Below, in pieces: positions 33,588-35,019 of a stretch of DNA of 35,019 nucleotides; position 1 is the stretch's first letter; each line of letters begins with the position of its first letter. This stretch comes from DATLWR01 sp035576205 (lineage in GTDB: Bacteria; Pseudomonadota; Zetaproteobacteria; Mariprofundales; Mariprofundaceae): NCBI GenBank assembly GCA_035576205.1, contig DATLWR010000067.1, positions 1 through 35,019 on the forward strand, read 5' to 3'. Made by a program: the position numbers and the translations under genes. The notes beneath the pieces were generated by a model that was not told the origin of the DNA, searched no databases, and saw only the letters and a program-made list of their open reading frames with translations.

Positions 33588-34499
33588 ATGATACCCCAAC
33601 GGACCCTGGATCATTCCATCCGCTGTAGTGGCATCGGCCTGCATTCGGGTCACAAGATCGAACTGATCCTGCACCCGGCAGACGAGGATGCCGGTATCAG
33701 CTTCGTGCGTTCGGATCTGGGCGTGGAGATTCCAGCCCAGGCCTCCTACGTGACCGACACCCGCCTGTGCACCACCATAGGCCGCGATGGCGTCAACATC
33801 TCCACCGTCGAGCATTTGCTGTCGGCGCTGGCAGGACTCGGCATCGACAACGCCCGCATCGAAGTCAGCGGACCGGAAGTGCCGATCATGGACGGTTCTT
33901 CGGCGCCGTTCGTCTTCCTGATCCAGTGTGCCGGCATCCGCGAACAGAAGAAGGCCAAGAAAGTGCTGCGCGTGCTCAAGCGCGTTGCCATCGAGGACGG
34001 CAACAAGCACTGCGAGCTTTACCCCGCCGCCGGCTTCAAGGTCAGTTATCTGATCGACTACGATCATCCGCTGTTGCGCAACCGCAAGGTTGGCATCGAC
34101 TTCTCGCATCAGGCCTATACGCGTGAGGTCAGCCGAGCGCGCACCTTCGGATTCCTGCACGAGATCGAGGCACTGCAAAAGGCCGGACTGGCACTCGGCG
34201 GTTCGCTGGAAAATGCCGTCGTGCTGGACAAGTTCCGCGTCGTCAACGAAGGCGGCCTGCGTTACGAGGACGAGTGCGTCCGCCACAAGATTCTCGATAC
34301 GCTCGGCGATCTGAGCCTTGCAGGCTACCCGATCGTGGGTGCCTTCGAAGGCGTCCGCACCGGTCACGAAACCAATCACAAGCTGGTGACCGCCCTGCTT
34401 GCCGATCCTTCCAGCTATCGCATCGAGGAACTGGCACGCGAAGAGGAGCCGCGAGTTGCCGCCGAAGGCGCAGCCCAGGGCGACCTGCAGGCCACCTGA
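33588..34499 (+). CDS. lpxC: UDP-3-O-acyl-N-acetylglucosamine deacetylase LpxC
   Basis: A 303-residue zinc metalloenzyme for the committed step of lipid A synthesis. Marks: RTLDHSIRCSGIGLHSG at the N-terminus, the first zinc histidine in NISTVEHLLSALAGLGIDN, EVPIMDGSSAPFVFLI, REVSRARTFGFLHEIEALQKAGLALGGSLENAVVLD, and the second zinc site and catalytic region LRYEDECVRHKILDTLGDLSLAGYPIVG, with the general-base histidine in GHETNHKLV. I chose ATG 33588 (MIPQRTLDHSI), preceded by AAGGAG at 33576-33581; an ATG at 33573 overlaps that site and is unlikely. Its usual place after ftsZ couples lipid A synthesis to the division cluster. Confidence 0.96.
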   Translation: MIPQRTLDHSIRCSGIGLHSGHKIELILHPADEDAGISFVRSDLGVEIPAQASYVTDTRLCTTIGRDGVNISTVEHLLSALAGLGIDNARIEVSGPEVPIMDGSSAPFVFLIQCAGIREQKKAKKVLRVLKRVAIEDGNKHCELYPAAGFKVSYLIDYDHPLLRNRKVGIDFSHQAYTREVSRARTFGFLHEIEALQKAGLALGGSLENAVVLDKFRVVNEGGLRYEDECVRHKILDTLGDLSLAGYPIVGAFEGVRTGHETNHKLVTALLADPSSYRIEELAREEEPRVAAEGAAQGDLQAT

Positions 34500-34510
34500 C
34501 ACAACCCCCC

Positions 34511-34525
34511 GGGCGAATCCCGCCC
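34511..34525. other. Small GC hairpin between lpxC and ffs
   Basis: GGGCG and CGCCC enclose a five-base loop (AATCC) 11 bases after the lpxC stop. A run of five T lies 18 bases downstream (34544-34548), too far for a classic intrinsic terminator. Since lpxC and ffs converge here, a terminator would be expected; this is the best candidate but a weak one. Confidence 0.25.
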
Positions 34526-34560
34526 CACACTTGCAACCAGGAATTTTTCAAGGGTAGTGC

Positions 34561-34671
34561 GCCAACCGGGCCGGACGAGTCCGCAACGCGCGTCGATTCC
34601 GCTGCCGCTGCTTCCTTCCGGACCTGACGGGGTTCACGGAGCGCCGCCGTGCGGTGCCCGACCCGGTCGGC
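34561..34671 (-). ncRNA. ffs: Signal recognition particle 4.5S RNA (small bacterial SRP RNA)
   Basis: The minus strand carries the SRP domain IV core, GTCAGGTCCGGAAGGAAGCA (within 34607-34628), with the GGAA tetraloop and the two asymmetric internal loops that bind Ffh. The long closing helix is clear: on the minus strand GCCGACCGGGTCGGGC (34671-34656) pairs with GTCCGGCCCGGTTGGC (34576-34561) using G-U pairs at the few differences. This gives an RNA of about 110 bases, the small type without an Alu domain. The ends are approximate, set by the helix. With Ffh it targets nascent membrane proteins to FtsY. It lies tail-to-tail with lpxC and downstream of tRNA-Ser on the same strand. Confidence 0.9.
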
Positions 34672-34759
34672 ACGCGGATTCCACCGGAGTGGAAACTTAA
34701 AATCCGGGAGAGGAACAACGAGAGGGATTGATTCGCCCCCTTCATGGGACTCACCCTCC

Positions 34760-34840
34760 GGGCGTGCCTGCGGCACGTCCGAATCGGCTCCTGCCGATTC
34801 GTCGAACCCTTATGCGGGTTCTCAAGACCTCGATCCCGAG
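34760..34840. repeat. Four consecutive hairpins between ffs and tRNA-Ser
   Basis: Four stem-loops follow one another: 34760-34780 (9-base stem with one G-T pair, loop TGC), 34781-34800 (perfect 8-base stem GAATCGGC/GCCGATTC, loop TCCT), 34804-34821 (GAACCC/GGGTTC, loop TTATGC) and 34829-34840 (CTCG/CGAG). The first two touch each other. Each is symmetrical and can form on either strand. On the plus strand the last is followed by seven T (34842-34848). Function is unknown; an array of REP-like palindromes, a processing signal for a tRNA-Ser/ffs transcript, or a terminator region are possible. Confidence 0.55.
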
Positions 34841-34842
34841 AT

Positions 34843-34881
34843 TTTTTTGAACAGGCGGCCTATGGCCGGCCGTTCAAAAAA
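34843..34881. repeat. 39-base inverted repeat next to the tRNA-Ser 3' end
   Basis: TTTTTTGAAC (34843-34852) pairs with GTTCAAAAAA (34872-34881), and GGCGGCC (34854-34860) largely with GGCCGGCC (34864-34871), around the loop TAT. The outer stem is a perfect 10 base pairs. On both strands the T-run is in the 5' arm and the A-run in the 3' arm, so it is not an ordinary bidirectional terminator. It ends two bases from the tRNA CCA; on the minus strand the tRNA is therefore followed almost at once by six T. Confidence 0.6.
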
Positions 34882-34882
34882 C

Positions 34883-34972
34883 TGGCGGAGAGAGAGGGAT
34901 TCGAACCCTCGGTACGGTTTCCCGTACACACGCTTTCCAGGCGTGCTCCTTCAACCACTCAGACATCTCTCC
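34883..34972 (-). tRNA. tRNA-Ser (anticodon GGA)
   Basis: On the minus strand the 90-base gene starts GGAGAGATGTCTGAGTGGTT and ends CTCTCTCCGCCA. The acceptor stem pairs GGAGAGA with TCTCTCC, followed by discriminator G and an encoded CCA. The anticodon loop is CTGGAAA with GGA at 34936-34938, reading UCC and UCU serine codons. The long variable arm (TACGGGAAACCGTA) and the GGTTCGAATCC T-arm confirm a class II serine tRNA. A plus-strand frame across it, reading EREGFEPSVRF, is the well-known false protein produced by tRNA-Ser genes. Confidence 0.97.
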
Positions 34973-35019
34973 GTTGAGTCGCAGGGCGGCGGATGTTACG
35001 AATCTCGCCCTTTGACCGC

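Noticed and set aside
34843..34881. Bidirectional intrinsic terminator after tRNA-Ser
   Set aside because: The T-run precedes and the A-run follows the stem on both strands, opposite to a terminator.
34744..34977. 77-codon plus-strand frame containing EREGFEPSVRF
   Set aside because: It is the antisense of tRNA-Ser plus the hairpin array; this translated motif is a classic false protein of tRNA-Ser genes.
1..35019. CRISPR arrays, insertion sequences, prophage or integrase genes
   Set aside because: No regularly spaced repeats, transposase or integrase motifs were found on either strand.

Overview
The window comes from a GC-rich Gram-negative bacterium, most likely a proteobacterium. The evidence is heptose/Kdo lipopolysaccharide genes, an LptF permease, LpxC, a meso-DAP-type MurE (DNPR motif), an FtsZ tail ending VPTFLRRQAD and a tRNA gene with encoded CCA. 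Gene order (murC-murB-ddlB-ftsQ-ftsA-ftsZ-lpxC) fits Gamma-, Beta- or Zetaproteobacteria; I cannot place it more exactly from sequence alone.

Positions 1-15800 are a cell-surface polysaccharide region. It starts inside a heptosyltransferase I gene (waaC), then a membrane methyltransferase, a secreted DUF3108 protein, an FkbM methyltransferase, three glycosyltransferases, an O-antigen ligase and, on the minus strand and convergent with it, lptF. Two SAM methyltransferases follow. The next four genes look like a small pathway: an ArnC/GtrB-like polyprenyl-phosphate glycosyltransferase, a WecD-like acetyltransferase, an ArnT-like GT39 transferase and WecE transaminase. The region ends with the heptose-7-phosphate kinase (rfaE1/hldA) and kdsB.

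Positions 15800-34500 are a complete division and cell-wall (dcw) cluster: mraZ, rsmH, ftsL, ftsI, murE, murF, mraY, murD, ftsW, murG, murC, murB, ddlB, ftsQ, ftsA, ftsZ, lpxC. From rsmH to ftsA every junction overlaps by 1 to 11 bases, so this is one translationally coupled operon. A sigma70-like promoter followed by two MraZ-box repeats lies ahead of mraZ. ftsZ has its own AT-rich leader with a very strong ribosome binding site, and lpxC has a 160-base leader with a palindrome and a possible 24-codon ORF. FtsI carries a C-terminal PASTA domain.

Positions 34500-35019 hold two minus-strand RNA genes, the SRP 4.5S RNA (ffs) and tRNA-Ser(GGA), separated by about 210 bases packed with five consecutive hairpins. 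No mobile elements, CRISPR arrays or tRNA-linked integration were seen. No stretch above 300 bases lacks a gene. Most of the window is conserved; the best candidates for something new are the wecE/wecD/ArnC-like/GT39 cassette, the repeat-rich leader before the mra promoter and the hairpin array between ffs and tRNA-Ser.
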